From the NCBI GenBank assembly GCA_947359465.1, contig OX375873.1:131704899-131768898 (forward strand): 64,000 nt of DNA, read 5' to 3'. Source of the DNA: Metellina segmentata (Eukaryota; Arthropoda; Arachnida; Araneae; Tetragnathidae). Below, piece after piece: positions 35,801-46,838 of this stretch. The notes beneath the pieces are model-generated. The model did no database searches, was not told where the DNA came from, and saw only the letters and a list, made by a program, of their open reading frames with translations. Numbering within the stretch: position 1 is the stretch's first letter; each line of letters opens with the position of its first letter. The position numbers were made by a program, and so were the translations under genes.

Positions 35801-36400
35801 GTAGAGCAGTGTAAGTATGGTATATAATTATACAAAAATTATATTAATTTTCTTCAGTAGGTGGTTTTAAGATAGGCTATCAGTGGATCAATTTCCTTGT
35901 CAGGTAGTTTTCTTAAGGTTAATATACTGTAAAGGTTAATATACTGTAACCTCAAACTATTTATTGGTATAAGACGTGCATAATATTGTAAGTATTTCAG
36001 GTTCGTATACAAAAGACTTTGGAATGAGGCTCAGACTATTTTATGCTACATTACGAGCCGTGCAGATTAAAACAAGCGGATCATGTCTGTAGAGCATGTT
36101 GGAAAAGAAAGGACTGGAAATGTAGACTTGAATAATTTTCTACTAAAGTTAAGAGTTTATTCATGCATATTATTCAACACTGAAGTAAATCATTGATAAT
36201 AAAAAGGATCTAAATAAGAAATTGGATTAATGCTTCCCGGCAGTTAAGAGTCTCAGGGGATAAGTTATTAATTACATAAGTTTATACCAGAGTGGAATAT
36301 AAGGTTGTAAAATGAAGACTAGATTAACTTTCTGCAACAGTTGAGTCAGGCGGAATTAATATAGTTGGTCAATGGCGTAAGAACTTTAAGTAATTCGCTT
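35801..36400. repeat. Heavily diverged satellite monomers beyond the Tc1 fragment
   Basis: Short satellite landmarks remain: TTTGGAATGAGGCTCAGACT near 36009, CATGTCTGTAGAGCATGTTGG and TAGACTTGAATAATTTTCT. Similarity fades out by about 36400. Confidence 0.55.
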
Positions 36401-36919
36401 ACCAAAAATCATTATTCTATGGATATGTTTGTAATATATCCCTGAATACATTGTTATTATATTTTGTCAACAGTCTAGTCAATAGGACAATTTTCTGTAG
36501 TTTTTCACCTTTGTTCTATCTAGATATTTGAACAATATTAACAGCCCTAAAATTTTCGCTTCTCCTCAAATAAATCCTGTTATCCCAAGCGTAATAATGA
36601 TAAAGTAGTGTGTGCAGCAAATAAGACACTTTTCTGATATCCCAATTTTCGTGGACACTATCGTTAAAATGTAGGATCTTAAACTAATTATAGAAATACG
36701 TAAAAGGGTTATCTTTGAACATCTCAAGTGAACTATTTCTGTTTGTTTTAGATTACATACTTTGCTTTACCTGGCGATTCAAAGAGAGATGAATCGAATC
36801 AAATTTGTGTCCAAACATCATTTGCATTTCGAAAAACCCCAATCCACAAATTTACTTACTTTCTCCTCGAATACAATTCATGGCGGTACGTGAATGAACA
36901 TATTCTTAAATCTCATTGG
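36401..36919. other. Intron DNA, nothing recognised
   Basis: AT-rich with no repeat or frame of note. Confidence 0.4.
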
Positions 36920-37232
36920 TAGGAAGGGTATTTAATTAATATCTCACTAAAACAACACAACGGGCTATTGATTACAGTCCGGGATCAAACCCGAAGGAAA
37001 AGATTCGAGGATAACATTACGGAATTTTGAACCATGGTCTGATGACGAGGTTACAAATGAGTTGGTACTCCACTCTCCTAACTTCCACATAACGCCAACG
37101 TGAGGACATTTGAAGTCATGGCATATTTAACGTGCACAGTCCCCTATGTATACGGTCTGTGGTTGGATTTGAACTTACAACCCTCCGGTTGCTTATCCGT
37201 TACTCTTCCTACCGGTATACCGCGTCCCCTAA
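36920..37232 (-). repeat. SINE, nearly full-length copy
   Basis: On the minus strand the copy begins GGGGACGCGGTATACCGG, passes a B-box-like AGTTCAAATCC, a body with ACCATGGTTCAAAATTCCG and TTTTCCTTCGGGTTTGATC, and ends CAATAGCCCGTTGTGTTG...ATTAAATACC. The head resembles a tRNA with CAACC/GGTTG arms, so I infer a tRNA-derived SINE transcribed by RNA polymerase III. There is no poly(A) tail. Similar copies are at 42763 and 50393. Confidence 0.75.
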
Positions 37233-39526
37233 TTCAATATGGATATATGGCGCATTTCAATTAACAAACCTGTCATTAAACGAACAAATTAATGTACAGA
37301 TTCAACTCACAGGAAACATTTGTATTTCAACATAATTATAATCAGTTTCCCGGAGACCACACAACGATTTTAGTATGTTGACCGCATCGTGCAAACTTTA
37401 TTGGATCTGGTGTGGGCCGTACTCTAGAGCTGAATGCACTGAATTGGGTTGACTATTTATAACAGCCCGTATTTTATCAAGGCATTCAAGTCCGGAACGC
37501 TGCTAACACAGCACCAACAATACCATATTTCCTTCTATCGGCAACTTTTGGTACCAAAACTATTTATTTGCGGAATACATTTGCCCTTATCTTCAAAAGG
37601 CGCAGTACCAAATTTGATTGCTAATTCATTACTGTTCCAACCGCGCTACAACGGCTCATAATAGGTAGACTAAACAACTTCACGATCACGTAAAAAACGA
37701 ATAAATTATAAAATTGAAGAAAATAAAATGCAATTAGAAAAAATATCAGAGTAAAATTTGCCTTTTTTAAAGTACTAAATATTATTTGTAATAACAATCA
37801 TTTACTTCATGTTGACCAATACGGGATAAGTACAGGAAGCACGTTTCCACCACTAAAACCCTAGGGCCATCTACATTTAGATAATCGGAATGTCTAGAAG
37901 GACCAAAATACAAAACCTTATTACAGCCTTCAATTCAAATTCCTCGTCTTTACCTTTCCGCAAACAGTTGTGAGACCACTCACATTTGCATCTAATAACC
38001 CACTCAACTTAAATCGAAACAAACCGCGGCGAGCGATAATTGCGTTATCTAAACATAAACACCTCAAATCGAACAAGGGAAAAAATCGAACTAGAACAAT
38101 GAGAAACACTCGGAAAACAACATCTTTTCTGCTGTCAACAATGCTCTTCTCACGTGAGAAGCACTTTAGCTGATTAACGTCCCCAATGAGTTTAACAAAT
38201 CCAACCCCTCCATTCGAGTGTTGTGATTAGAAACAAGAAAGCAAAACACCGTTCCACCGTCTATCTCCCTTCTCCAGGATACACACAAATTGTGTGTACT
38301 TCCATTAATCAAATATCTTTACAAACAACTTCATTTCATTAGCTGACAGTATGGGTTTTGGAGAGTTCCGACCACTGACAGGTCTTCCTCTTTCTTTCTG
38401 TTCCTTAATTGCAGCTCTTCCTCGATGAACGGAAAGTAACAGGGGCTTTTACGGAGGCCTTCCGGCGGAATGATTCGTCGTGGGCAATTAGCTAGTTTGC
38501 GAAGAATATGACACGGATATTATGGCATCAAAGAGCGAATCGTCTTTTCGTGCCGGGCTTGCGTTTTCTGGAGCGATAAGGGGATTTTAAAAGAATTAAG
38601 TGCTCTTTCCAGTGGTTTTAAGTGAATAAGATGTGAAGGCATTATCCAGAGTAGTTGAATGTAATCATATTTGGAATGGGAAGTTATTTATGTATCAATA
38701 TGTATAGCAGTGCTAGTCAAGAAAGTCAAATCTCCAAGTTTGGTTATTTTGGGACGACTCATTAAACCCTAGATAACAATATGATGACTACTCAGTCAAA
38801 TTTTGATTAATCTCGCTTACTGTTTAATGGCGTTATGTTTTACCACATATCTACATAAGCAAAGTGTATCAGTTATTAATTTGAAAAAATCTGGGAGATA
38901 TGACATTTTCTAAAATTGAAAAGTGAATCGAGCCTCACTCAAATACGGACTAGCTTTAGCTAAAATATTTGGGATAAGTACCTCCATTCTCATCTTCAAC
39001 TATAAATAAATAGCGACCAACTAATGATGAGGGCAAACCTGAGATCCGTTTAAATTTGTGTATGATGTTAAGTGACCCGGTATATAATCGTGTTTATAAT
39101 TTTATGTCAAATTATAACTTCTCAATTTTTGAGTGTAATTAATAATCTTACAGTGATCTGATTTGTAACTGGGATATGGGTGAAACCGAATAGCTGAGTG
39201 GGTTACAGTCAAAATTGGGCTAACCCAATATTATCAATAGATGTCATTCAGTATATTCATGAATACGTCTCGATGACTGAAAGTTTTTCCAATGTTGGGT
39301 TTTATGGCACAAGGTTATCCGGTGACTGTTTTTACATAGTGCAGATTAAACTACTGCTACATTAAGCCATTAAGTTTTACTGATACAATTCCAATATATG
39401 CATATTAAGAGATAGATGTGTGCGAAGACGGAATGATTCCGTTAAGGTGATGTGATTAAAGTATCTTAATTTCGTTTTTTGAAGGAAAATGAAAATGAAT
39501 AGGTGGTATTCAACAATGATACTCAC
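37233..39526. other. Intron DNA with a GC-richer patch at 38380-38600
   Basis: No coding exon was recognised. The patch at 38380-38600 (GGCCTTCCGGCGGAATGATT and after) is GC-richer and repeat-free and could be conserved non-coding DNA; this is an inference from composition only. Short frames at 37449 and 37970 show no family features. Confidence 0.45.
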
Positions 39527-39655
39527 AGTTGACTTGCAGAAGTATCCTCTTACTCACTGATGGAGGAATGCCGTTCGATGCTATACACAGGTAGGCACCC
39601 ATGTCTTCTCTTGTTACTTGGCTCATATTCAGAAACTCCCCTTCCATACGAAGCA
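39527..39655 (-). CDS. Ig2 exon, second half, of the DIP/lachesin-type gene
   Basis: This 129-bp exon encodes the back half of the second Ig domain, with the conserved run REDMGAYLCIASNGIPPSV (Tyr corner and second Cys) and KRILLQVN. The acceptor TTTTAG is at 39656-39657 and the donor GTGAGT starts at 39526. Both ends are phase 1: the first two bases complete a Val codon with the G from the exon at 43171, and the last base starts a codon finished by the Ig3 exon. Splitting Ig2 across two exons is usual in this family. Confidence 0.92.
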
Positions 39656-40480
39656 CTAAAAGCAGTAATTATATTATTATCTCTTACTCCAGATTTTTGT
39701 CTCAAAACTTCTACATATGAAATCTTGGAGTAACAAGAAAATAAACTTTTTTCAAAGTGGTATTTATAAAAAAATCCATAATACTGTAATCTAGGAACAT
39801 TTTTCATTGATGGAAAAATGAGATAACTAACCATTTTTTATGAAAATGTATATTTATATTAGTATTAGTGATTAATTATTAATGTGTATTAGTATTATAG
39901 CTGGGATTAAAGCATTTATAATTATAAATTATTTTTATAACTTTAAAACTACTCTTCAATGAACAATATTTCGTATCCCATGATGTATTTGCTCCAAGCT
40001 TTCCTCATGGATGATTTGCAATCATAATATGATGTATACAAAATCGAATGGAATAATTTACCTTATGCTTACAGTATACTAAATACCGTACATTCTTTAT
40101 AAAATATACATTTCCATTTTCTCACATAAGTTTTGTTAAAATATATTTTAGTAATCGTAAAAGAAAGTTAAAAAAACCAAACAATTATGTTTTACTTAAA
40201 AAATAAATTTGAATGTTAGAAATTATATTGACTTCAGCCACACAGTGTGAGAATCCACTTGATAAGTCTTATGACTTTTCATTTGCATTTTCAAAACTTG
40301 AATCAGGAAAAACATTAGGTTAAATATAAATTTGTGCAATGTATATTAAAATACATTTACACATTCAATATACTAATTACAAATCAAAATCATAACATTC
40401 ACAATTTATCTGAATATAATTTCCACTTGGAATATTCAACTAGTTACCACCGTCCCAGCCTAAGCCATTCGGTGTAATCT
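39656..40480. other. Intron DNA (Ig2a-Ig2b intron), AT-rich
   Basis: Nothing recognised beyond AT-rich sequence. Confidence 0.4.
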
Positions 40481-40484
40481 CCTC

Positions 40485-40690
40485 GAAATTTTGAACCACA
40501 GTCAGATTACGAGGCAACATCTGAGCTCGAACTCCATTCTACAAACTTCCACACCAATCCAACCTGAGGACTTTCAGCCACGACCGATTTAAGGTGCACC
40601 AGCCGCCTCTACACCATACGCTTACACACATCAATGCTCTGACCCGGATTTAACTAGTTTGGCCTACAGGACACCACCTTTCCCCATGCA
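40485..40690 (-). repeat. SINE, partial and diverged
   Basis: The minus strand shares the body blocks (TGGTTCAAAATTTCG, GGAAGTTTGTAGAATGGAGT, GGTGCACCTTAAAT) with the SINE at 36920. The tRNA-like head is decayed and the 3' tail is missing. Confidence 0.6.
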
Positions 40691-40953
40691 TATTTTTACC
40701 AATGGATCTGGTTAGACACTATGTATGCTGCGGAAGAAAATTAATAAATAAATATGTAGTATATGGTGCATATTTATCGCCAAGCAATTTTTCATGTCAA
40801 AACAAGATGTCCGCCGAAGTCAGTATTGCAGCTAGCTTGGCAATTCGATTAGTTACATAGGGAAGTGGAAATTTTTCCATAAATCTATAAGTAGTATCAA
40901 GGTTACCATCTTTGGAAAAATATCGCAGTTGCACCTGATACTATATACCACCC

Positions 40954-41245
40954 ACGACTAGAAAATTTCTACACGACTAGAAAATTTCTATACGACTAAA
41001 AAATTTCTACACTAGAAAATTTCTACACGACTAGAAAATACTATACGACTAGAAAATTTCTACACGACTAGAAAATACTACACGACTAGAAAATTTCTAC
41101 ACGACTAGAAAATACTACACGACTAGAACATTTCTACACGACTAGAAAATACAACACGACTAGAAAATTTCTACACGACTAGAAAATACTACACGACTAG
41201 AAAATTTCTACACGACTAGAAAATACTACACGACTAGAAAATTTC
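40954..41245. repeat. Minisatellite with alternating 19- and 18-bp units
   Basis: Two unit types, ACGACTAGAAAATTTCTAC (19 bp) and ACGACTAGAAAATACTAC (18 bp), alternate for most of the array, giving a 37-bp higher-order repeat. The first few units are all of the 19-bp type or slightly truncated. The array ends in CTAGAAAATTTCGTGACGC. Confidence 0.95.
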
Positions 41246-41560
41246 GTGACGCTAAAATAACATAAAGGTCCAAGACCAGTGCCAGTTGCTTTTGTGGGGT
41301 TATTAGTTTGCTTCGCAAACCAAATAAGAGTTCGTAGCCTATTGGATAACAGCCGTAACGGAGTTGCCCGGAGTTGCCCATGACAGTTCTTTTCGCGGGA
41401 GTCACATTGACTGTGGTGGTGGTTTGCTTCGAAAACCAAGAAATATAAATATTAAATTGAAATTCTATGGATGAATGGCGGAAAGGCCACATTTGATTAC
41501 GTAACTCCAAACCCAATACAGACAATGTCATATAATGGACATACGCATGCAAGGTAGGTT
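41246..41560. repeat. Dispersed repeat block shared with 44697-45134
   Basis: GTTGCCCATGACAGTTCTTTTCG (41373-41395) recurs with one change at 44732-44754. TTGCTTCG(C/A)AAACCAA occurs twice here (near 41309 and 41425). Family unknown. Confidence 0.45.
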
Positions 41561-41911
41561 TTACTAATGCATCACCCTTGGTTAGTTATAGGAATTGAAA
41601 TTACTCTCGGGTTGGTAGTGTATAGGGCAAAGTCATTGAGTTCCGGCGGCTGTTTCAATGTTTGAAAACATTTCGTAGATTAACAAGTAAAATTGATGTT
41701 GTAGGAAATATATTTTATACTTTTTTAGTCCATCATAGGTTGAACCATGCTTTGCTGAATAAGTCGCTTAACCCACTGAGGGGCTCACACGCAAAAACCA
41801 GTTCTGCAAATTGCAGTATTTCCTGTATGACTTCTACCCACTTTCGACTTACTTGATTATTAGAATCTTTTCTATAAGATTCTTTCAACCATCCATATGG
41901 TTATTCAGTCA
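41561..41911. other. Intron DNA, nothing recognised
   Basis: No frame or repeat of note. Confidence 0.4.
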
Positions 41912-42653
41912 TTAAGGGGTTCCGGGACACAAAATACGTCAAATTTTCCAAATTTTTTTTTTATTATTTTAAGAAATTATCTGTGTTTTTCTGCTTAAAA
42001 TGACGTTTAAAACATGTTTCTATCTTAATTAGAACTAGAGATATAATAATTTTTGTGGTGCGTCGTTTTAAAAATCTAACACTCTTGATAGTTGTTGTCA
42101 TGGCAACAACATCTGTCTTTAAAACTTTAAATGCGTTTTTCTCCATGATACATTTTTTCAGGATTTTCTGTATTCAAATTGCTATAAGTCGAAAACCGAT
42201 AAAGTTTAAGGGTTGAAATTTGGAATATATCTTTTTCAAACATTATACTTTAATGTTGATGCAGCAAATTTGAAACAAATATTTACTTTAAAAAATATGA
42301 CTTTTCAAAAAAAAAGTACCTTAAAGTTTTCAAACATTTTCATTGAAATATTTTTTTATTTTTATTAAACTAATATTTTTTAAATTGCTGAATCAAAATT
42401 AAAGTTTATAAATTTGTGAATAATTTACTGCAAGAATTTTGAAAATTGATCAAGAATATTTTATGTCTTAACAATTTAAAATGACCCCTCTTTTTTTTTC
42501 AAAACATTTTAAATTAAAATTTTTTAAAAACTTTTGGGAAAATTTTGTGTTGTGATTTCGCTTATTAGTTAAATGGGTAATCAGTACAAGAAAATTCAAA
42601 ATTCTAAATTAATTAATAAATTTTTTTTTCTGATGTGTCCCGGACCCCCTTAA
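41912..42653. mobile_element. TTAA-flanked MITE with GGGACACA ends
   Basis: Left end TTAAGGGGTTCCGGGACACA; the right end read in reverse is TTAAGGGGGTCCGGGACACA. The terminal repeats differ by one base and both include the TTAA target. About 742 bp, AT-rich interior without a real gene. The family is distinct from the AACCCTTC and palindrome families. Confidence 0.85.
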
Positions 42654-42762
42654 ATGTGATATTGCGTAAAAGCAATATTAAATTTCTCATAAATCTGAAG
42701 ATCAGAGTTGTTTTCTTAGAAGAAAGAAATTTATAGATTTTTATCTCCTTATTAGGATATGT

Positions 42763-43085
42763 GTAGGTATTTAATTAACGTCGCACTGGAGCAACACAAC
42801 GACTAATGTCCTTGAACCGAAATGAACCCTCGAAGGAAAACCGCGGAAAACATAACGTAATTTCGAGACACGGTCAGATGACGAGGTCACACCCGATGTG
42901 GCACTCCATTCTCCAATCTTCCATACCATGCCAATGTGATGACATGTGAGATCATGACAGATATTTAACATTTCCTTTGGTCCCCTTTGCTCACGACGGT
43001 CTTTAGTTGCAGCGGAAGTCACGGCCTTTCAGTTGCTAGTTCTTTATTCTTCCAACTTGGCTAACGCGCGGCCTTATCACTATTA
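42763..43085 (-). repeat. SINE, nearly full-length copy
   Basis: Same structure and minus orientation as the copy at 36920. The 3' end (plus strand GTAGGTATTTAATTAACGTC) is well preserved and the tRNA-like head is more diverged. Confidence 0.7.
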
Positions 43086-43170
43086 AGAGACAATCGCTCA
43101 GCGACCTTTCTTCACGTAAATAAAAGTGGTTGCCTTAGTTAGGCTTCACTGTTTCTTCTGTGCAGCGTAC

Positions 43171-43341
43171 CTGAACTTTTCTGTGCTCCCATGGGTCCTA
43201 GGTTGATTTCTTTGTTGTCCTCTCTCCTCCAGAGCACCCCAGGGGTCGGGTAGCCCGCCGCCTTACACCTCAAGCTGACCCGCGACCGTTCGTCCACCGT
43301 GATGTCCGTGCTCGTCGTTTCCTCTACAATGGACGGGGGAA
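43171..43341 (-). CDS. Ig2 exon, first half, of the DIP/lachesin-type gene
   Basis: This 171-bp exon starts the second Ig domain: PPSIVEETTSTDITVDE, then VSLRCKAAGYPTP with the first Cys, and VLWRRED with the core Trp. The acceptor CTTTTCCAG ends at 43342 and the donor GTACGC starts at 43170. Phase 1 in and phase 1 out; the first two bases complete a Val codon with the last G of the Ig1 exon, giving LDVTVPPSIV, the family's usual Ig1-Ig2 junction. The exon is strikingly GC-rich compared with the surrounding intron. Confidence 0.93.
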
Positions 43342-43425
43342 CTGGAAAAGAACCGTTGAGTTAACCGAGCAAAATTCAGTCTTTTAATGCAACAAAAAGA
43401 GATTAGCCAGATTGATAAATATATA

Positions 43426-43810
43426 TATACATGATGGCCCAAAAGTCACAAAACCATTTCTAAATATAACTTTTTTGCTATTAATTTGTAAAAATGTCTT
43501 AGATTATTTATATGTAATCCTGTAAAATTGGTTCTAGAGAAATTGAGCATAAGCAACGAGTATAAATAATCCAATTTTATCTACAAAATCAACGGACATT
43601 TGTACAAATCCAAAGAGCTTACATTCCTCATTTCGGGTCCAGACAACCATCATCTAAACAAGCGACAAACAATTACAATCTACAAAAATAATTAAAAATA
43701 ATTTGCAAGAAGTATATTTAGTGTTTATAAAAGAATAAATGTGAATTTTTAAAACATAAAAGAGTTATTCTGCTTTTAAATGCCAGTGAATTTCGGACCA
43801 CCCTGTATAT
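43426..43810. mobile_element. MITE with TATACAGGGTGGTCC ends
   Basis: Left end TATACATGATGGCCCAAAAG; the right end read in reverse is TATACAGGGTGGTCCGAAA. About 385 bp with imperfect inverted ends and an AT-rich interior without coding capacity. It ends 84 bp upstream of the Ig2a exon (in the gene's direction it precedes the acceptor). Confidence 0.7.
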
Positions 43811-43854
43811 AATGCAGAGATAGTCTATGTCTTCTCTACACGAAACCATACAGT

Positions 43855-44220
43855 TTGGCTAATTACACACCAAATTTTGTACACGTATTCTTTAGATGCT
43901 TATTATTCTTACGTGCGAATAATGACATAGACTATAAATTAACCTACATTCAATTTTTACTGGGTCTGCAGAAGGGGCTAACAACAATTCGAAATCCCCA
44001 TAAGAATAAAACACTTAGTATATTTACGATCACTTACAAGTCACACCAAATTGGTATATTCATTCTTTAGAATCCTTCTGGAAACGTAGGTTATATATTA
44101 AGCTCGTTTGGAGATTCGTCCTGGGTCTGCAGAGGTGGATAACAACAGTTCGAAATCCCCATAGGAATAACATTGAGTAATATTACGATGAATTGTAAAC
44201 AACTTAACCTGGGCAACCCC
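43855..44220. repeat. Diverged tandem duplication, about 160-176 bp
   Basis: CACACCAAATT ... ATTCTTTAGA ... CTGGGTCTGCAGA ... ACAACA(A/G)TTCGAAATCCCCATA is present twice in the same order (starting near 43867 and 44043). Confidence 0.75.
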
Positions 44221-44390
44221 AGGTTATTCAGTAGGTTTTCATACAGTTCATTCAAGCATTATCGTTTTAATAATAGAAAAATATTCTATTCATTTTGAAG
44301 ACATCTGTGATTGGCATGTATTGAAAACGACAGCAAGAACACAGTTTATAGACAATTCACAAAATAATGCAAGTAAAAATTTCTGTATCT

Positions 44391-44640
44391 TAACCCTTAA
44401 AACTACGTGCTGTATCTGTCAACTCTAGCGCTCAAACCTCGTTGTGGTAGAAACGACAAAGTATATCGTCTTAACTGAAACTGACCAGATCATGATGGAC
44501 GAGATATCTCGTCATTAGAAGAAAACTGACCTGATCTTGATCTCGGCACCATAAAAAATCGACAATGTCTTGACGACGAGATGTCTGTTTATGACGAGCG
44601 GTCTCGTCGTCATAAAAAGAATTGTTTCAATTATGAGGTA
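44391..44640. repeat. Palindrome-MITE modules next to a TTAACCCTTAAAACTACG end
   Basis: Starts TTAACCCTTAAAACTACG. At 44498-44513 the exact palindrome GACGAGATATCTCGTC occurs, followed by spacer CATTAGAAGAAAACTGACC and TGATCTTGATCTCG; variants follow at about 44575 and 44595 (GACGAGCGGTCTCGTC). The right end is not clear. Short frames here are translated repeat. Confidence 0.65.
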
Positions 44641-44696
44641 CGAGATGACTCGTAATAACGACTTGGATGGTTTTTACGACTTGGAGGGAGCAGGAA

Positions 44697-45134
44697 TTGA
44701 TATTATACTAGCCACAGTGTACCAGCACGGCGTTGCCCGTGACAGTTCTTTTCGTAGGATCTAGTGTGATCACTGCTCCCTGACGCTCGCCAATCCCCGG
44801 TGATTGCTACGTATTCCCATTAGGTTTCTTCCGAACTCCTCTACAGACAACGATGTGATGGCCTCGAATTGGCTACTATCAAAAACGTAAATAAAAACAC
44901 GCTAGATTCGGAAAACTTGTCATGCTTCAAAAGGCATTAAGACAAAATACGCTTGTGACGTCAGCAGGCGAAAAATCGCAAAATCCTCGCCCTTCTTCAA
45001 TGACGTCACATTCAGGAGAGAAGAAAGTTGAAAAAAACTAATAAATTAATTTTAAATAATAATTAAGTAATAATTTTAATAAGATTCGCCAGGACAATAC
45101 ACAGAGACACCAGTTCATTTTATTATAGTATAGA
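44697..45134. repeat. Dispersed repeat with TATTATACTAG ends
   Basis: Left end TTGATATTATACTAGCCAC; right end TTTTATTATAGTATAGATCG. The terminal TATTATACTA-like stretches are inverted to each other. It contains the GTTGCCCGTGACAGTTCTTTTCG block shared with 41373. Family unknown; about 438 bp, non-coding. Confidence 0.45.
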
Positions 45135-45281
45135 TCGTCGAATTTCGGAATCAACCAAATGTCATTAGTAAATTGTCTTTCCTGCTAGTAAGATACAATA
45201 TCCTATCGTCATATTTAAAGTTCCATCATTTTATAAAATTCAAATTTATTTTGAATAATGTTTGGAAATTTTTTAATCTTA

Positions 45282-45391
45282 TTAGCCGTCCTAGTGGTTT
45301 CGACGAGATATCTCGGTCATCAAGATCGGAGAGATCTGGTCAGTTTTTCAACTGTCTAGAAACGTCGTTCAGACTACCACACCAGGATTAA
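45282..45391. mobile_element. Short palindrome-family TTAA MITE, 110 bp
   Basis: Starts TTAGCCGTCCTAGTGGTTTC and ends CCACACCAGGATTAA; the ends are inverted and the right TTAA is intact. Inside are GACGAGATATCTCGGTC and ATCAAGATC..AGATCTGGTCAGTTTTT, one copy of the module. This is the most compact member of the family in the window. Confidence 0.75.
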
Positions 45392-45544
45392 TATTTTAAG
45401 TATAAATAAAAAATTTTAAAGTGATAATATTTTAAAATTTCATTAAAATTTATTTTATATTTGTTTTGTTGAATGTCACATACACAAAGCCTTCCTTGGT
45501 CAGTATCGAAATCCTGATATATAAACTTAAGTCTAGTAAGAGAT

Positions 45545-46298
45545 CAGTACCGTAGCTAGCCGTTATTGTGCCCTTGTAAGAATTTGCATTTAGGCCCCTT
45601 AATTAATTAGGTATTATTTCAGCAAATTCATTAATTACATCATCATAGCTAATATTTTTAACGATATTCTATTCTATTCAAATAATAGAACGATTGGATA
45701 ATCGTTCTTGTCCGATTATTCATCTTAAATATTTTTTAATTAATTTCAACTTGATAAAACGTTTCTCGCATGAAACAATAGAAACGAGATGAGTTAAAAA
45801 TATTAGAAGAACGACATTGATGTTTGGGAAAGACTCAGTTAAAGCAAAATCATAAAGAGCCTGTAGAATATTAAGCGGGTATGTAATTTCTATATTTTGT
45901 ATAAGAGTCGTTACGTGAAACTTAAAACTATCAATTTCACATGTGAATTCGTACTTTTTAAAATCTTTGCTACATTTAATAGCGAAATCTGCAGGCAATT
46001 TTTTTAAATCGGCAACACTCATGTATTGTAAGGACAAGCCATAGAGAAATCAAAAGTTGTCACAGATAGTTTTCATTTTTTGATAACGCCAATCTATTTA
46101 AGACAATAGTTTGTCAAGAAAACGGTAAATTTGTATTTTATATAATTTTTTGGGTGTCAAGTTACTTTCTTCATCTGGTGTTTCCTCTATTCCCACTATC
46201 TTAACTCTTCTCTATGGGTTCTCTCTCTCTCTCTTGGGCCCCCTTAGAAGTGGGCCCTCTGCGGGTGCACCTATTGCACCTGCCTAGTTACGGCATTG
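45545..46298. mobile_element. hAT element remnant with exact 8-bp target duplication
   Basis: The 8-bp direct repeat TAAGAGAT flanks the element exactly (45537-45544 and 46299-46306), a hallmark of hAT transposons. The ends are imperfect inverted repeats: CAGTACCGTAGCTAG on the left and, read in reverse, CAATGCCGTAACTAGGC on the right. The interior keeps part of the transposase on the minus strand. At 754 bp it is an internal-deletion derivative. Confidence 0.93.
45720..46037 (-). pseudogene. hAT transposase C-terminal fragment
   Basis: The frame ends in SCEKRFIKLKLIKKYLR preceded by hydrophobic LIFLTHLVSIV, the signature of the hAT C-terminal dimerisation region as found in zinc-finger-MYM-like hAT proteins. 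The zinc finger and most of the catalytic domain are missing, so the protein cannot be active. Confidence 0.85.
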
Positions 46299-46838
46299 TA
46301 AGAGATGGTACAATTGCTCAAACATGAGACATGATCTTTGTGTGACGAGCACATTCTGTTTCTATTTCAATTCTCCAGATGGTTGTTACTGTTTTAATGA
46401 GATGAAAACATAATTGCGTTACATTTAGACCGTGCTTACCGAAGTATTAACTAAAGTGTATGAATGCGTTGAGTAAGGAAGCTTATAACCGATGCATAGC
46501 AAGATGACGCAAGCAAAAAAGTAAACAAAGAGGTAGGGAAATCTTGGCGCCACACAAGAAAAACCAGAATTTAATCAAGTGCAACGGCAACCCAGCGTCT
46601 ATTGAGCATACAAAATGCCTACAAGATTTTACACAATTAGCTCGCTGATGAAGATTATTAAGGTTTGACATGAGCTTGAAATATTTTCGCACAGTACACA
46701 TTTTAATTAGAATGATTCCAAGACTTGATATGAAATTGTTAGTGGAATAAATTGTAAATTATAGTTATTATCAATAACAATAATTCATCGCTAGGTACAC
46801 GAATAATTAAAAGCGAAAGCAATTCGCTTAGTCTGGGA

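Noticed and set aside
43900..44220. Possible coding exons from frames in the tandem duplication
   Set aside because: Frames are short, AT-rich and not conserved between the two copies.
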